A stretch of DNA of 64,000 nt from Lingula anatina. Its lineage: Eukaryota > Brachiopoda > Lingulata > Lingulida > Lingulidae. How positions within the stretch are numbered: position 1 is the first letter of the stretch; each line of letters begins with the position of its first letter. The notes beneath the pieces were generated by a model. The model was not told the origin of the DNA and ran no database searches. It saw only the letters and a list, made by a program, of their open reading frames with translations. Below, one piece after another: positions 1 through 12,990 of this stretch. Location: the NCBI RefSeq assembly GCF_001039355.2, contig NW_019775403.1, positions 354,789-418,788 on the forward strand, in the 5' to 3' direction. The position numbers were made by a program, and so were the translations under genes.

Positions 1-3000
1 GTCTGGAAGTGTTTTGTTTCTGTGTTGCAAAAAAATATTTAAAATAACACAACTGAAATTGCTAATAGGACTCTCTGATAAATATTTTCACAGTATTCAA
101 TTTCCATTGAACATTGCAGCTCTTGTTGCATTAAAAGTTAGTCATGCATAAAACAGATCATCTTCAAGTCTTTGAATTAATCAAAATCTTGAAGGTGGCG
201 ATGCTGAAAAATAATCAATGCAACATGTTCCAGAATTTTCCTAGAACTCATGAATGCATCATGGTATTAAAGTGGCTTCATTGATTGAATGATTCTATTT
301 CAAAACATCTTAATTCTTTGGGCAGTGCATTCTATGATTGTAACCATAATGTCTTCAGTAAACCTTTTTGCCTCATCTATTCCTACAGCTTTTAATATAG
401 ATATACTTAAAATGTGGTACTATTGCCCATTTTCCAACACATTTTTATGGATCAAGAACAGAATCTGATGTAAATATATCACCGAGAGTAAAAGATATAA
501 TCAAGGGAATGGCTGTGTGAAGTGAGACCTTGAGACTATGAAACGGGAATTGATATATAAGTTCATCAGAAAAGGGGCACTATTGTAATTAATATACAAA
601 TTTGTGGAAAAGTACCTTTAATAACTGACATTCTGACTGTGAAAATTACGTAAGGCAAGTGCAATACTTTCAGTTCGTCTGCTTATTCCTCGTTATTTCA
701 TTAGAAAACTGATAGCAGACTGTGTCACCCGAGGAATTGTATTCTTCTGTTTAGATTAAGTGGGTGTCAGATTATTTTTTATCTCATGGCTTTATCTATA
801 TGAAATCAACCATTACTTTAATATCATTCCTCTCCTTTCAAATTTCCGTTATTAATTTGGTTTCGTTTGCAGTTATTATGTAAATATAAACTGTATATAT
901 ATAATATAAAACCATGCTCCTGATACCTCTCAGCACTATGTAACACAACATATTAAGTGACATTTTTAATTCTGTGAAAAAAAAAAATTATACAGATGAT
1001 TTGCAACAATGAGATGATAGGCATGATTCACTATTAAATTATTCATGACAGTTTGAATATATACTTGTGCATCATACATTCTATATTTTCTTCAGGTAAA
1101 GGTCTTATATTACGTAAATATAACGTCCTGTTTTAGTTTTCTGTCACAGTTAATGACTCACATTGAATTGACCTTTTTGAAAATAAAAAGTTATTAGTCC
1201 TTTTGTGGAAGGTTATATTTTTTTTATTCATATGCTTTGTGTTGCATTAAAAAGAGGCCAGGTTTTGGTTTTTTTCCTTTCATGAAAGTGAATGCATTAC
1301 TTGGTTCTAATTTATACTGACCTTATGCTAAAAAGTAAGGCAAAATCTAGACATATCCAGAGTAACAGTTTTGTGTTCATCTTTGTGTTCATTATAAGAT
1401 TAATGACGTACAAGAAAGTTTAATGAAGATAATGAGCACCACTAAGATTTCATCTTGGCACAGTCTGGTTTGTTAACAGAACCATAAGACACATATTAAA
1501 TTATACACCGCTCAGAGGAATGGCTGTTTCCTGTTTAAATCATCATGTTTGTTCAGAGAATCGATACTGTAATGTAATTCCCAAGTCATGAGGCTTGCCC
1601 AAGCCAGGAAATGTGCTCTGTGAAATGGGTTGTTCAGACAGAAAGCGATGGAGGTATAATCAATATCCTCTCATCTAGACCAGATAATACCATGAAACAG
1701 TAATAAACATCTTTCTGCTTACTTTAAATGTTGGGGCATTTTTTTTTTCCAAGTCATTTAGGTGAGATGTGTATTTTTTATTGAGTCATGATGTTGAAAC
1801 AACTGAAGTATCGAGTCATTGAATAGTCATTTAAAGCAGGTAACTGTCTATAGCAATAGATAAAAAGGTTTTGCTTTTGTTTTTAATATAGTCATATTTA
1901 TAAAATTATTATAATTCTTCAATATCATTTCTTTCAAAGGGTATATTTATGCAGCATGTCTGCATTTTTCAAAAAGACCCAAGTGCCCACAAGAGTAGTC
2001 TATAAAATATTTTTGTCTTCATCCAGAAATGTACTAATTCCTAAGCTTGAAGTAAAGATCCATAGTGTAGATCATTGACAGTATAAATTTTGTAGAGGAC
2101 AGAACTAATGATTTTCCTATGAAGTGGAGAGGGCCAAAAAAAAAAAAAGCACAAAGCCACTGGGGTTTCATTAGAAAGCTGTCATAAATGAGAGTAATAC
2201 TGTTAATGGGCCTTTTTTGATACGCCGAACTCTTTACTTGGTGCAGTAAGTTTCAATATTTCAGTGAATGTTTATTTAATAGGTACTGTTTATCTGGAAC
2301 TGTTCAAATGTCAGATTCTCTACAGACATCATTAAATTGAGTTTCTTAGAAATAGCCAAAGAGAATTGATAGAAGAAGGCCTACGCAAGTTTAGAATGCA
2401 GGATGTCAGTGACTATTGATTTCTTGGAAAATGCCAGTGAAGTGATGGTTCCATGAGATTTTCATGAAAAGCCTGAGTACCTGTTTTATGCCTCATCTTG
2501 TTTTGTTAAGAACTCCATTTTGTTTGTGTGTAAAACTGCCAATTATTTATGACCATAAAAAATTCAGTATACTTAAAGGATAGACAAATATATATGTCAT
2601 TGTTTTTATGAAGAACAATATAAGTTCACTTGAAAAGATTGATTTGTAAACTTACATCATTTCTCTCACTGAAACAATTGTCACACAGAACATTATTGTT
2701 AACAGACAACTTATAAATAAATTCATATTTAATTGAATACCAGCTACTTCATTTCTATAGCACAGAAATTATTGGTACATGAAGTGAAATACTCTGGAAT
2801 AATTTGATTAGTTGTGTCTAGAATAAGTTTAAAGTCATCTTGAAAGGTTTTCAATTGCTGTAATATTGATCTGTAGATGTATCTTCTTGCAGACCTCCCT
2901 CATAAAGCATAGAATTTATCTGCATGATAGTTTCTGAAGTGGTTATGTTTGAGCATGGAACAGACAATTCTTTTTCCTATTGGATATTTTATATTCAAGC

Positions 3001-3644
3001 CCCACTGAGGGAAAATTGGATGGATGTTTTTCCAAATTTAGACAAATGAAAATGGTTTATATGAAATAAAAATAGAGGGAGTGAGTAAGGAATTCAAAAG
3101 TTAGTTTTGGTCACTCGGAGAAATTTGGCTTTCTGTCAAATAACAAAATTTTCCATAAGAATTAAAATGCTTTCTTTGTATAAGTAGATAAATCCTTTTT
3201 TCAGGTAATTTTTAACACTTGTATGTCAGGCCCGTAGCCAGGGGGGGTTCGGGGGGTTCGAAAGAACCACCCATTTTGCTGGGAAAAGGTCCACTCTAGG
3301 TACACTTTGTTCTATGTACTAGAGGATTTTATGGTAAAAGGTCCACGTTTTCAGAAAACGAACCCCCCCCTCCCCCCCCCCACACACACTCTAAAATTGC
3401 TGGCCTGTATGTGAAATATGCGGTAGACCTCAAGTTTTCTTATTCTCTGCAAGTGAGGCAAACTTGTTTAGGGTTTTAACTATATTAAGAAATGTACCAA
3501 TATGCAACTAAATAGAAATATTCACAAGACTTCACACCAATCTTGAACAATACCAATCTCAGACTTTTGAACAATGCAAGCTTATTTTTGAACTGGTGTG
3601 TTTTTATGTTTCAGTGTCATATTTTATTATTCTGTCATTTCTAG
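1..3644 (+). other. Intron of the endophilin-B gene, no exon found
   Basis: AT-rich sequence with no exon that I can match to the N-terminal part of an endophilin B (amphipathic helix H0 and first half of the BAR domain), and no other gene-like reading frame. Because the first recognisable exon at 3645 begins inside a codon in the middle of the BAR domain, this stretch is best read as intron, with the first exons lying before the window. It holds a short transposon at 3227-3407 and otherwise only A and T runs. Confidence 0.6.
3227..3407. mobile_element. Short non-autonomous DNA transposon, 5-bp target duplication TATGT
   Basis: The element starts CAGGCCCGTAGCCAGG and ends with the inverted counterpart ...TTGCTGGCCTG. 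It is flanked on both sides by TATGT (3222-3226 and 3408-3412), a 5-bp target-site duplication. The interior is rich in G and C runs. The termini resemble the CAGGGCCGTAGCCT elements at 46678 and 48289. There is no coding capacity. The 5-bp duplication and CAGG ends suggest a hAT5-like family, which is inference. Confidence 0.8.
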
Positions 3645-6600
3645 GGAACTCGCTGGTGAAATGTGGTCAAACACAACAGCGTCTTGGCCAGGCTGAGAAG
3701 GATTTTGTGTCCACTTCTGCCAACAACTTCCTGACACCACTGAAGAACTTCCTAGAGGGAGACATGAAAACTATTCAGGTTAGATTCAATAAATTACATT
3801 TATCTTCAACTTAATAATAGCTGACAGAATTAAAACGTCGTTACTGTCTACTCAAATTGAGCACTGCTGATTGCGTCCAAACATCCAAACACTTGCTGTA
3901 TCTTTTACAGTAGTCTGGAAGACTTTACAGATGGAAAAACAACCAACTCCATCACAACTTGCTCAAAGTTCTCACTGGAAAGATATCACATCTAACATGA
4001 CTGAAACAACATTTGACAGAATTTTATATCAGAAGAAAAGAAAGTAAAGTGTTATTGTATATCTGTTCTTTTGCAGAAAGAACGCAAGTTACTGGAAACC
4101 AAAAGATTGGACCTGGATGCTGCCAAGAGTCGTGTTAGGAAAGCAAGGTCCCAAGCTGCCCAACAGCAGGTTAGTATCAGCAAGAACAAGATGGTGACAG
4201 ACTTTTGAGGGAGGGGGGGGGGTTAATAAACACTGAATTATTTAAAGAAAAAACTGAAGGGGGTGAATTTTAAGTGGTCATATTATGTCATTATGTGTAA
4301 CTCTGTATATCTTACCCATTAGTTGTGAAGTCTGTCAGTTACCCTAATTGCTGGTTGTTGAATATTTGAATATTGTATTCATATTGCTGTGCTGCCTGCT
4401 ATCCAGATGCATGAACATGAGCTCAAGGCAGTTGTTTGAGTTGAGTTAAAGTATCAATATTGCAAAATATTGTCTTGCAAGTGTTACTGATATTTTAATT
4501 AAAACGTTTATCAGTTTGGTTAAGGATTTTTTTTAATGTATAATTTTAACTTGCACATTTTTTGATAGATATCAAGGTTAGGTTAGTCTTGGTTATTAAA
4601 ATGTGTTCAGATTTGACAACCGTAATTGATCAATTAGGCTATATTTGTGTTTGGTTTTTCTGTGTACAATTGTTACCTGAAATAATATATAAAGATTATA
4701 TGAAATTGTGGAAGAAATTATTGTTCAAATTTTTATTTTATTTATTTAATTATTTATTTATTTATTTTGTTTGTTTTGATTAGATGTAGGTTCCTCTTTT
4801 GTTGGGAGTGGTTTTGAAAAATGTAGCTTTCTTAACATGGGAAGTTTAAGTAGTAAAGCCGGCTTGAATTAGCCCATAATTTTTCTTCTTAAGTTAAACA
4901 TTTGATTAGGAGTGTTTAACTTTTTATGATATTTCCTTTCTTATCAATTTTGGTGTGTGAATGTTCAGCTGTTTTCAGAGCTTTTTCTGCATGCAGCCAT
5001 CCTTTTACTTATTTCTTTATGTTAGATTTGTAGCTAATCCTCAGCATATCTTAAAATATCATGGAACATCTAGCATTTTCCAATATTATCACAACTAATG
5101 CAATCACAGCATAGCTAACAGGAACACAGAACAACTAACACAATCTTATCCTAGCACAGCTAAATTGATCACGTATAGCACACTTTCGGCATATACTAGG
5201 AAAAAAGCCCAATTAGTGCCATAGATTCTTTACACTTTTTGTTTGTTTTTTTGTTTATGTGATCATTGTAATGGGTATATATATATAAGGGCAGAGAATT
5301 ACTGACTTCATACAATGTTGCTAATGACTCTATTTCTGCTCTTTCTTCCAGTTTAATCCCAATATGACTCCTCAGGTGTGCTTTGAATGTGGCTTGTAAT
5401 GTGCACTCCCTTCTTTTATCATGTACTGTTTGATACCAGTGTATATTCATGTGTTAGATGTATATTCACATACATTTGCTTCTCATGTATATGAAGCAGA
5501 TTATTTTAAAAATTGTTAAGAACTCTTTACTACTTTCTGGTGTTGGTATACAAACATGTCAGTGTGTAAAATGCCCTGGAAAGTTCATTGAGGTGTTTGA
5601 CAAATAACACTTTAAACAGAGCTGTATAAAGCTGGAACTGTCTGGGCTTCTCATTTATTATTTATTCTGTTTCAATATATTGTTTACAGTCTAGATGGTT
5701 ATTGGATTATCATACCAGGGGCCAAAAATAAAATGCTGATCCAAATTGATTTACTATTAGGGTAAATCTTATTTAATTCTGTCTGATACAAGAGGGAATT
5801 GGAATCAGATTTATGTAATAGATTTCTTGGTAAACTCACCTTGATACAAAAAATGGACAAAAAGTTGTGAATCGATTTCTGGCTTTTTTCACTTAGGATT
5901 TTAAAGCTTTATGTAAGAATGTACATCAGGAATAACCTCAATTAAACATGAAGAAAAGATTTTTTTAAATATTTAACTTTAATGATTTTGTTGCTTCTGA
6001 TTTTTTTTCTTTAGTAAAGTATGTTATTCAGTCCAAGTAACTCTCATTACTTAAAACTAAATTAATGTTATTTCCTGGTATCGGACAGTACTCTTTTAAT
6101 GTACAAATGCATGTTAACATGTAGGAAGATACTTGTGTGTCAGGAATAGTGTATTATTATATTTATTTATTTATTTATTTATTTAATTGACAAGTGCTAT
6201 GTATTCTTAAGTTTCTGTTAGGTTGTTGACACCATGAAGCCGTGATATTTCACTTTGGATAGTGCATTTATTTGCGATTTTAGGTTCTGTTACTTGAAGT
6301 GTTCTGTGTATGATTTGGTTTAATGCTGAAAATTATATTTGGCTATTGATTTAAGAAATCCTGTTTCCCCCAAGAGTTTGGTTTTGAAAATACAGAATAT
6401 GTTTTTATGCACTCTTTCTTGTTTTGTTAGATGTAGAAAGTTTTGTCTGTGACCAGTCAGCTTTATGTTGCATATTCACAGAAAATTGTTTGTTAACAAG
6501 TGTTAAATTGAAAATGTGCATGTTAATTAACAGTCAACCTCAGTAATGCTTTGCTGAATAAATACCCAAAAATACTTTTAAAAAAAAAAGAGCTTGAATT

Positions 6601-8052
6601 AATAGGCAAACTGCATATTACATCCTTGAACAAATATCATGACAGATTATCATTAAGAGCATATCTTATCATTAAGTTTTGTATATTAATGCCACAAAGG
6701 ATGCAGAGGATATGTTGGTCAAAGTAAGTTTTTTTCTACATGTAGTTAAAAGTAAAAACAATAACTGTATTCTCTTTATTTTTTGAAGAAAGAGTTTTGA
6801 ACATTTTCCAAAACTGATGAGCTCAAATTATGTTCTAAGATGTAGAAATTGGAATACGCTATGAATTGTCTAATGATTATGTACATAGCCCTTTTGGGGC
6901 CCAAAGTCACAGGTGAAATCAGGTTATGCTTTAAAAGTTTCATTAGTTTAGCAGATAGTAGAAGAATCAGGTTATTATTTTTAATTTTCTACTCTAGTGC
7001 TACATATTTGAAATTATCAGTAGCTTGTTGTGGAAGTCTCCTTTCAAGGAGCATTGAGATAAATATCATTATAAGATAAAAAGGACAAGCATCTTCAATG
7101 CACATCAGGGTTACATGCACATTTTTAGCATGAAGGCTGGTAGTGTCACATATCCACACAATATAAAATATGGCTTACACATTAGAATTGCTGTTGGTCT
7201 TGGTTATTTTCTGTTTTCATTAAGCTGGCTTGTGCTTCTATGCATATTACATGTTTTCCCAAATAGTGCTAAAGTACTTAATTTTCATTTAGATTTTGAT
7301 TGCAACAACAACACTTTCTAGTAATAAAGAGAAGGGTTGGGTAAAGTAAAAAAAAAAATGAGGACCAAATGAAAAATATTCCTTCCCCATATTTTGTATT
7401 TTTTTTCAATATCTCACATATAACTTGGCATTCTTACCAAGAATTCTATAAAGTCTAGCTGCCCAACAATCAGAAGTTTCTGACTTGCCTACCTCAATTT
7501 TTGTGCTACTATCATTTAACTCTAAAGCGTTTTTATTCAGTTTGGTCAGGTTGGTCATCTTTTTTGCCCCTTTTATTTTCAAAATCCTATGTTATTTGCT
7601 TAGTTGATCAAATCCCTTTAATTTTGTGCCTAAATTATTTGTTGTCAAGTCTACTGAGTACATTTTTGTTTGACACAATTGTCACTCTTTGCCAGGTTAT
7701 ATTTGCCTGTTTTTTCTTCCCTGTTTGGAAGCTAATGTGGTTTCCATTATATTTCCTTCTGCAGCCTGGTTTGATAGAGTCATGCTTTCCACCTGTCCCT
7801 CCTCTCCGCAAATCTCCAGAGCGAGAAGAGCTTGACCACAGGATCAGTGTGGAACAGGTCAGATACTCACCACTAGGGGGACACGGGCATGGGGTGTAGC
7901 TTTTCTTGCATTGGTTGTGGAAACTTGAATATAAGCTTTGTTATGCTTGAAACAACTAGTAACACAAAAAAAAAACTATCTGCACAGGCCTTTGTCTTGG
8001 AGAGCTGCACTGAATTTCATAACGTAAAATCTTTGTTTCGATAAAATATTAA

Positions 8053-8087
<35 letters not shown>

Positions 8088-8821
8088 GTAATTGGTATGT
8101 GTTTCACATCCAACCCTTCTCTTTTTCTTCAGAGTATTAAGTTTTCTGTTTCATCTTTTTGTATGGTTATTATTATATACACAAAGCATACTTATACTGA
8201 AGGCTGAACTGAGCTATATTAAAGTACACTTATGCCTTAGGAAGGCGTGAAGTTTGTAGAACTAGACGTACCATTTTTGCTTCAGTAGGTTTCATATCTG
8301 TGCATCTCCGTAGCAGTGTATCCAGGTAGCAAACCATTTATTTTCTTTCCATTAAGCATGTAAGTCAGACCTTAAATATGATCAAGATTAGTGCTAATTC
8401 TGATTTATATGTACATGTGTTTCACTCCTGTTATCAGGTACCTCTTTAATTTTCATTGCTGCCCACATGAAAAACGCAGTAGATACTCCAGCGCAGTAGG
8501 CTACTGCAATCATACTGCAAACATGCCTCAAATCTGATTCGATTTGGGAGCAAATTAGCATATTTGAAACATGCTTCTATCGTGCTGCTAATCTACTGCA
8601 TTGATGCTCCTCTCTGTACAAACCTATGTACTTTTTGGAGTAGAATTGCAGTAGGCTATACTGCATTTCTACTGCAAATATGCTCCACACCACTACTGCA
8701 TTAATGCTTCTTTGCTACTTTGATACTACTGCATTTTTCGTGCGGGTGTATTTTGGAGATGACCCTTATGTGGCATAATTTTTTTGAAAACAATAAAATA
8801 AAAAGGCGTATGATAGGAGCA

Positions 8822-8856
<35 letters not shown>

Positions 8857-11792
8857 GGAGACTTTTTGAATTGGTCACGCTGACCTATTTTTAAAGGTCC
8901 TAACTTTTGACACCAGACTAGGGCATATATTCCCATGTGCTTGCCTTACTACTAATATAAATCAATCAAGCAATGTTTTGTTTCCTTTTTATGTGTGGAT
9001 TATTTTATAGTACAAAAGTTGATGGTACATCATGTTGTGTAGAAATGTAAAAAAAAAAATTAAAGGAACATATCCTTTTTGTGGGACTTAATTATTGCCT
9101 AAAAATTGCCTGATTTTATCAACCTTTTATGGTTCTTTGTAATAATCATTTCATTGAACAACATTCAGCTCAAAAGTATCTAATACTTAAGACTATTTAG
9201 CCTTCACTCATCATGTACCTTCAGAAAGATGACATGCATTCCTTGCCTTGACACTTTGCATAAACATGCAATTTTTAGGCAGGGAGAGTAGTTTCATTAC
9301 TTCAGAAGGCTATTACATGTTTTTAAGACATAATTACAGGCCATTTGGAGAAGAAAAAGAGTAATTTAAGACAACAGAACTCCATCAGTAACCCATTTAA
9401 GTAGCTCACTCATGTGTTAGGTTGAAGACATGCAGATATTGCCAAAAATATTATATTTTGATAACTTCAAACAGGGACAAAATTAACTATCATTATGATC
9501 TTGGGATGGTTTAAATCTGCTTTTGAATGAATATGATGAAGTGATGAATATTATTAAGTTTATATTTTAGCCTCTGGTTAGGTTTAATGGTGTCAAAAAC
9601 TCACTTGCAAGTTTTGTTTATAAATTAAAGAAACCTTTTCCCTGATTTCACCATGACATTTTTAAACCATAAATTTTCATTGATATATGACATTGCAATT
9701 TTAGTGATTGATTGATCCTTTACGTCATCTTTAAGCATATTGTAAACATTGCAAAAAAATTGATTTTTTTCTTCAGATATGACCAGTCTTGATAACTGGA
9801 AGTTGTTATCAATTGTGATCTGTACATTATTATCGTTAACCAGCAGAAATTTTTGTTTTAGGCAGAGACAGATCTTCGCAACGCTCAGTCTGAGTTTGAC
9901 AGACAGTCTGAAATCACCAAGCTGCTCCTAGAAGGGATTAGTAGCACACATGTGAGTACAGGGACTTACAGTAAACCTAATACAAGTTTCACAAGAGGAG
10001 GTTAAGGGCGCATTTCCATAGATTTTAGATCGATCTATCCCCGTTGGGAGTCTCACTAGATTTCTGTCAGATAAACCGGCTTAAATGTCCGTCCCGCCTA
10101 CTACAAGCTGTAAGGGGGTAATTAACTTCCGTGCGTGGTCGGCTGACTGCAATTTAGCGTGAACCCCCGGGGAGTTAGGTCGATTTAGTAAGATCGATCT
10201 AAATCTCTGGGACTGCCCTCAAAGACATTTTTCCATGATTTTTTAAGACCCAGTTTTTAGTCACTTAAAACCTAAATACATGGATAGAATGCTGATCTGC
10301 TGAACCAATTTTGTGAAATGGACCTCTAGTGGTTAGAGGAGTTTAAAAAATACTATGAACAAGATTCTTGATTTTTATCCAGAGGCCTTTCTTCCTGTGA
10401 ACTACAGATTGATAACATTTCTTTGAAAGCTTCTATATGAGAGCTCTGCTTTGTATTATTTACATTTTTGCCCAGAGGCCCATCATGTGAATAAAACCTA
10501 TCAGGCATTTTTCATTACATGCTAACAAGTTTACCTACGTTGTATATCATCAAGAAATGTTTTGTTAAGACTTTTGAAATTTGACTGAATCTTTGGTTAA
10601 TGACTTAAAAAGTTTATTGATGAGTATATTAAAAATATTCGTTTTGAAATGATGAAAAATATCAAATGTTGGAACTTGTAAGTACCACATTCAATATTTT
10701 CTCTTTCATATACTTGGTCAATACTTGAATGATTCTGTTGGAACATGGCCAAGAATCATTGCCATTATTTGTTATCTGCTTCAGGCACATCATCTCAGAT
10801 GTTTGAATGACTTCATAGAAGCTCAGACTACGTACTATGCACAGTGTCAACAGTATATGCAGGATCTGCAGAGGCAGCTTGGGAGGTAGGACATTAATTA
10901 ACACTGTACAGTAGTCTTGGTAACATGGGATCCATTTTTCTTCTCACCCACCTCCACTACAGACAGTGGTGAATATAAATGTACAAATGTGTATACATAC
11001 TTGTACATAGATACATAGAAATAACACTGTGACAATAATTTGCAGGTAGTTAGGTTATTCCGTTTTTTTTTTTTTTTTTTTTTTTTTTTTTCCCTGTTTA
11101 AGTCTTGAATCATCAAAGTTCCCAATGTAATGATCAAAACAGTAATTACACTTTCCATAACCTTTCTTTTTCCAGTTACTCCACAAGCCCCAACAATCCC
11201 CAAGGTGGTTTACCGACAGACATTCGCCCTCCTGCATATGAAAGCTTTCCACAGCCATCAGCGCCACCTGCTGGTAATGGAGCACCCTCTGGTGCCAGGA
11301 AAGCCAAAGCCCTCTATGATTACGATGCTGCTGGAAGCAAGGAGTTGTCTCTCTTAGCAGATGAGGTAAATGTGAACGGTAATGATGATTTTCTGATGGG
11401 TGGGTTGATTGGCTGGCTGGTTGACTAATTGATTCAAATAGACCAAAGCAAAAAAAAATGACAAATTTTATTTAGGTAATGGTTATTATTGCACATCTTC
11501 ATTGTTAATGAATATTCCATGCTCTCATGTAAAATTTTGTCCTTTTTCCAAAAAATTTGGACAACCCACATATCCCTAATCTTAATAATTGTAAAATATG
11601 CCCTCCACGCCCACCCAACCACACATAACCAGTATACCACAAAGTGACACAGCATATAGTATATATATGTGACTTGTATTTCAGGTGATCACAGTGTATA
11701 GTGTGCCAGGAATGGATCCAGACTGGATGATGGGAGAGAGAGGCTCTCAGAGGGGGATGGTGCCTGTCACATATCTAGAATTTGTGGACTGA
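3645..11792 (+). CDS. SH3GLB1: Endophilin-B (SH3GLB1-like), 5'-partial, BAR domain C-terminal half plus SH3
   Basis: Exons: 3645-3778, 4077-4169, optional 7765-7857, 9862-9951, 10785-10885, 11176-11365, 11685-11792 (stop TGA). All join in frame at GT-AG sites. The product runs from NSLVKCGQTQ through NFLTPLKNFLEGD, KRLDLDAAK and EFDRQSEITKLLLEGISSTH (BAR helices), then a Pro/Ser-rich linker, then an SH3 domain (KALYDYDAAG, ELSLLADEV, DWMMGERG, VPVTYLEF). These blocks match the vertebrate endophilin B1/B2 order closely. The family binds and curves membranes and acts in autophagosome formation, mitochondrial dynamics and endocytosis; SH3 partners carry proline motifs. The N-terminal exons lie upstream of the window. 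A single invertebrate gene may be co-orthologous to SH3GLB1 and SH3GLB2. Confidence 0.95.
7765..7857 (+). CDS. SH3GLB1: Phase-0 cassette exon (31 codons) of endophilin-B
   Basis: A 93-base exon with a polypyrimidine tract and CAG acceptor (CTTCTGCAG) and a GT donor. It reads through without a stop and contains SCFPPVPPLRKSPEREELDH. Exons on both sides (ending 4169, starting 9862) are also phase 0, so the exon can be included or skipped without changing frame. It falls between KARSQAAQQQ and AETDLRNAQ, the position where vertebrate SH3GLB1 takes brain-type inserts (known for that family). Whether it is really alternative is inferred. The PPVPP stretch could act as an internal SH3 ligand. Confidence 0.75.
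8462..8746. mobile_element. Foldback MITE, about 285 bp, in an endophilin-B intron
   Basis: The left end CCCACATGAAAAACGCAGTA is matched by an inverted right end that reads CCCGCACGAAAAATGCAGTA on the other strand, about 20 bp with three mismatches. The inside carries many CTACTGCA / TGCAGTAG words in both orientations. No open frame. A target-site duplication is not clear (flanks TGCTG and TGTAT). Confidence 0.7.
10005..10219. mobile_element. MITE copy 1, AGGGC...ATTTTAGATCGATCT termini
   Basis: The left terminus AGGGCGCATTTCCATAGATT, followed by TTAGATCGATCT, is mirrored at the right end (reverse strand AGGGCAGTCCCAGAGATT, then TAGATCGATCT). A second copy of the whole unit lies at 33451-33665 and aligns along its full length, including CCGGCTTAAATGTCCGTCCC and GCTGTAAGGGGGTAATTAAC. 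It lies in the intron between exons 9862-9951 and 10785-10885 of endophilin-B. No coding capacity. Confidence 0.8.
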
Positions 11793-12990
11793 AATGGGAA
11801 CTATATGGACATTAATCTATATATATATATATTATGTGTACAATTATACAAGGGTTTTCATTATTGTACTGGCATCTATATACATAATTATGTGGAACTA
11901 TTGATGATGATTAGTATAAGCATCATCATTATTGTTGCCATTTTGGTATGTGGAGAAGAGCTTTATGTCTTTATGCAAAGTGTAAATGGGGGAAAAGAGT
12001 TAACCTTAATAATTGAATTACATGTAAGTTTTCACCATTTTGGTTGCAGCAGTGGGGTTATATCAAAATGCTACGCCAAATATGTGTCTGCATTTTTCCC
12101 AATTTTAAAAAATGATAGATTCAGTGTCGTGAAAATTGAAAGGTTTGGATGGTATTCAACGTGTACAGTCTTAGATATTTTGAGAAGGCAAAGATAGGAG
12201 TGAACAACTTTTTTATGTTGAAATGCAGAAATGGGTATATAGTTTGTCTGCATAAAAAGGAGTTTTTTTTTTCTTTTTACAAATACGCATGTTGGAGGTG
12301 TATATAAATTTTGACTTTTCTCTTTGTTGCGGTCAGGTATTGAACAGGTTATCTTGTGTGACAGTTAATGACATTAATCGACCTTCTAGATGCTTCCTAG
12401 AATCAAGATGGACTATTCGCATAAAGAGTTGGGAAGGATAGGTTGTCAAATTGTATCATGTATTTTGCCTAGATCTGAGCAAAAAAAGAACAAACTGTCA
12501 TCTCTCGTGGGGTGAAGTAAAATCCACTTTCATCGTTGCCATAACTGTTATTGTTTTCCCTGCAAAGAGATGTTAGAAGACACAGGACCAGTTTATTTAA
12601 TATTTCCTTTGTTATGAAGTACAGAATTTGAATATTATATTGACAAACTAGGAAAATTTCATGTGTAGGATTATTATCTTCATCATGTGTTTATAATTTT
12701 TCTTTTGAAAATTTGTTTTTGTGCATCTTTCAATATTTTGTTGAAGCTTTTAAAAAGCTCCTGTGTTTTTTACTTATTTTTTTTCCTCTATTTTCATGTC
12801 AGATATGGACTGGCTTTCCTGGTGCCAATGTCTTATTGCCATTGTTGGTAAAATATTAATGACCTGGTTTTGCATTCTATTATTTACTTGTTGTACAATT
12901 TTAATTTGATTTATTTTGTTAAGTATCGTGTATCAAAATGGTTCGAGCTGCTGGAAAAATCGCCGCTAGATAGCAGTTTTATTGAATAAA
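11793..12990 (+). other. SH3GLB1: Probable endophilin-B 3' UTR with AATAAA at 12985-12990
   Basis: The stretch after the TGA stop at 11790-11792 is AT-rich with no convincing gene. The 130-codon frame at 11805-12197 has no family features and lies wholly in this untranslated stretch. AATAAA at 12985-12990 is the first canonical poly(A) signal that I noticed downstream, giving a UTR of about 1.2 kb. Confidence 0.5.

Noticed and set aside
11805-12197. 130-codon frame after the endophilin-B stop
   Set aside because: It lies inside the likely 3' UTR, is rich in Ile/Tyr/Leu from AT-rich codons, and shows no domain or homologous block.
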